Part shown: positions 4,353-5,631 of the stretch, piece by piece | Layout: each line of letters opens with the position of its first letter | Position numbering within the stretch: the first letter of the stretch is position 1 | Source of the DNA: Clostridiales bacterium | GTDB lineage: Bacteria > Bacillota > Clostridia > Christensenellales > CAG-138 | Assembly (NCBI GenBank): GCA_003486785.1 | Contig: DNFZ01000190.1 | Coordinates: 1-5,631, forward strand | DNA: 5,631 bases | Direction: 5' to 3' | Notes under the pieces: model-generated | The model's input: only the letters and a program-made list of their open reading frames with translations | Database searches by the model: none | Told to the model about the DNA's origin: nothing | Program-made: the position numbers and the translations under genes

Positions 4353-5631
4353 ATGGCTAAAAAGACGGCTCCCGCGCCGAAGATCAAACGCAAACTCGTG
4401 CTCCTGATGGTATTTGCCGGCCTGCTGATACTGCTGCTGGCGCTTCGCCTGACGCAGGTGATGATCGTGCAGGGGCCCGAGCTCAAGGCAAAAGCCGAAG
4501 TGCAGTGGACGCGAAGGCAAAATCTCGCGGCGCAGCGCGGCAAGATCATGGATCGAAACGGCCTCGTGCTCGCGCAGAGCGGCACCGCTTATCGCGTGCT
4601 GGCAAACCCGCCCGCCATCGCGGCGGACGATCGCGTCCGCATTGCGACCGAGGTTTCGGATATTCTGGGACTGAACTATGATTATGTGATGGAGCGAATT
4701 TCGCCAAACCCTGAGACCGGCAAGCTTAGGCTGCAGGTGCAGCTTAAGCGCCAGGTGGAGAGCGCGGTGATCGATCAACTCGAGGCGCTGCAGCTCGGCA
4801 GCGGCATCTCCTACTCGACGGACATGAAGCGATACTATCCCTTTGGCGAGCTCTTTACGCAGCTGATCGGCTTTACCGGTATTGAGACGGAAGGGCAGAC
4901 GGGGATAGAGGCGGAATACAACTCCTATCTAGCGGGCGTCGCAGGGCGCCTCGTGATCGAGGTTGACCGGAAGAACAACCCGCTTTCCTATGGCGAGGAA
5001 GACTATCTCGCCCCGACGGAAGGCTACAATATGACTTTGACCGCGGATTCGGTGACCCAGAGCTATCTGGAGAAGTACGTCAAGCAGTGCTATGAGGTCA
5101 ACCGCGCGAGCACGGTCTCTGGCCTGATTATGGATCCCGGCACAGGCGAGATTCTGGCGGTCTCCACCTATCCTTCCTTCGACCTGAACAGCCCCCCGCG
5201 TGATCGGGTTACGGAGCTGATGACCATGTCCCGCGTGCGCATCGCGACGGATGAATACGAAGCGGGGTCGATGTTCGGCATGATCGCCGCGGCCGTTGCG
5301 CTCGATACGGGAGCCGCGACGCTGGAGAGCACCTATCGCTGTTCAGGGTCTAAGATCTTCCGTCTGGAGAAAGTGATGTGCTGGAATACGGGCGGCCACG
5401 GCAACCAGACGCTCAGCACCGCGCTGAATAACTCCTGCTACCTCGCTATGGCGGAAATGGCGCTCGCAGCCGGCGTTGACAACTATTTTGACTATGTCAA
5501 TGCATTCGGCTTTGGCGAAAAGACCAACGTGGGCATTCCCAGCGAGGATACCGGCGAGGTCATCCATCGCAAGTATATCCGCGAGAGCGACTTATCGCGC
5601 ATCTCCTTTGGCGAGAATACCACGACGACGG
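4353..5631 (+). CDS. Class B penicillin-binding protein (FtsI/SpoVD type) with degenerate transpeptidase motifs, truncated by window edge
   Basis: 426 residues are visible, open to the right edge. Domains: a Lys-rich cytoplasmic tail, one membrane helix (about 14-31), and the PBP dimerisation domain with RGKIMDRNG (62-70) and the YYPFGELFTQLIGFTG region. The transpeptidase domain follows (from about residue 250), with SGLIMDPGTGEILAVSTYPSFD. Class B PBPs cross-link peptidoglycan at the septum (FtsI) or in the spore cortex (SpoVD). Here the SxxK motif reads Ser306-Met-Phe-Gly309, so the general-base Lys is lost, and EPGS is EAGS. The SxN motif reads Ser361-Cys-Tyr363. Flanking landmarks (CWNTGGHGNQTL, FGFGEKTNVGIPSE) are intact and there is no frameshift, so the gene looks maintained but catalytically dead. 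The KTG motif lies outside the window. ATG 4353 follows GGAAGGA by 10 nt and starts 23 bp after ftsL. A structural or regulatory role is inferred. Confidence 0.92.
   Translation, partial: MAKKTAPAPKIKRKLVLLMVFAGLLILLLALRLTQVMIVQGPELKAKAEVQWTRRQNLAAQRGKIMDRNGLVLAQSGTAYRVLANPPAIAADDRVRIATEVSDILGLNYDYVMERISPNPETGKLRLQVQLKRQVESAVIDQLEALQLGSGISYSTDMKRYYPFGELFTQLIGFTGIETEGQTGIEAEYNSYLAGVAGRLVIEVDRKNNPLSYGEEDYLAPTEGYNMTLTADSVTQSYLEKYVKQCYEVNRASTVSGLIMDPGTGEILAVSTYPSFDLNSPPRDRVTELMTMSRVRIATDEYEAGSMFGMIAAAVALDTGAATLESTYRCSGSKIFRLEKVMCWNTGGHGNQTLSTALNNSCYLAMAEMALAAGVDNYFDYVNAFGFGEKTNVGIPSEDTGEVIHRKYIRESDLSRISFGENTTTT

Noticed and set aside
3999..4778. Minus-strand open frame (259 codons) across ftsL and the PBP start
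   Set aside because: It is antisense to two genes with clear domain signatures and shows no motif or ribosome site of its own.
5343..5354. A literal S-x-x-K (Ser331-Gly-Ser-Lys334) in the PBP that might replace the lost catalytic motif
   Set aside because: It lies about 25 residues after the aligned SxxK position, in the variable loop before CWxxGGHG, and lacks the EPG-type context. The match is most likely chance.

Overview
The window looks like a GC-rich (roughly 55-60% by eye) chromosomal segment of a Bacillota bacterium, probably class Clostridia. This rests on the gene set and order (mraZ, rsmH, ftsL, class B PBP), on Gram-positive-style Shine-Dalgarno sequences, and on protein motifs that read like clostridial homologues. 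It cannot be placed to genus from the sequence alone. There is no sign of an insertion sequence, CRISPR array, rRNA or tRNA.

Layout. Positions 1-1802 (minus strand) carry most of a type IIA topoisomerase B subunit (GyrB/ParE family, ParE-like details), whose last codons run off the left edge. Positions 1803-2296 are a divergent intergenic region of about 0.5 kb. It holds a duplicated copy of the topoisomerase start that forms an 18-codon upstream ORF, two stem-loops and an extended -10 promoter for the leftward gene. For the rightward operon it holds a strong promoter with three 10-nt-phased MraZ-type boxes. Positions 2297-5631 (plus strand) are the start of the division and cell-wall (dcw) cluster: mraZ, rsmH, an ftsL-like gene, and a class B penicillin-binding protein open at the right edge.

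How the genes fit together. MraZ is the cluster's DNA-binding regulator and probably acts on its own promoter. RsmH methylates 16S rRNA. The FtsL-like protein and the PBP are single-pass membrane proteins of septal (or sporulation) peptidoglycan synthesis. The genes are tightly packed: a 4-nt overlap, a 75-bp gap and a 23-bp gap.

Main point of interest. The PBP keeps the normal class B fold landmarks, but the SxxK tetrad reads S-M-F-G (catalytic Lys replaced by Gly) and the SxN triad reads S-C-Y. It is therefore predicted to be an inactive transpeptidase, in a position normally held by an active FtsI/SpoVD. The second point is the duplicated start of the topoisomerase gene, which creates a translatable leader peptide mimicking the protein's own N-terminus.
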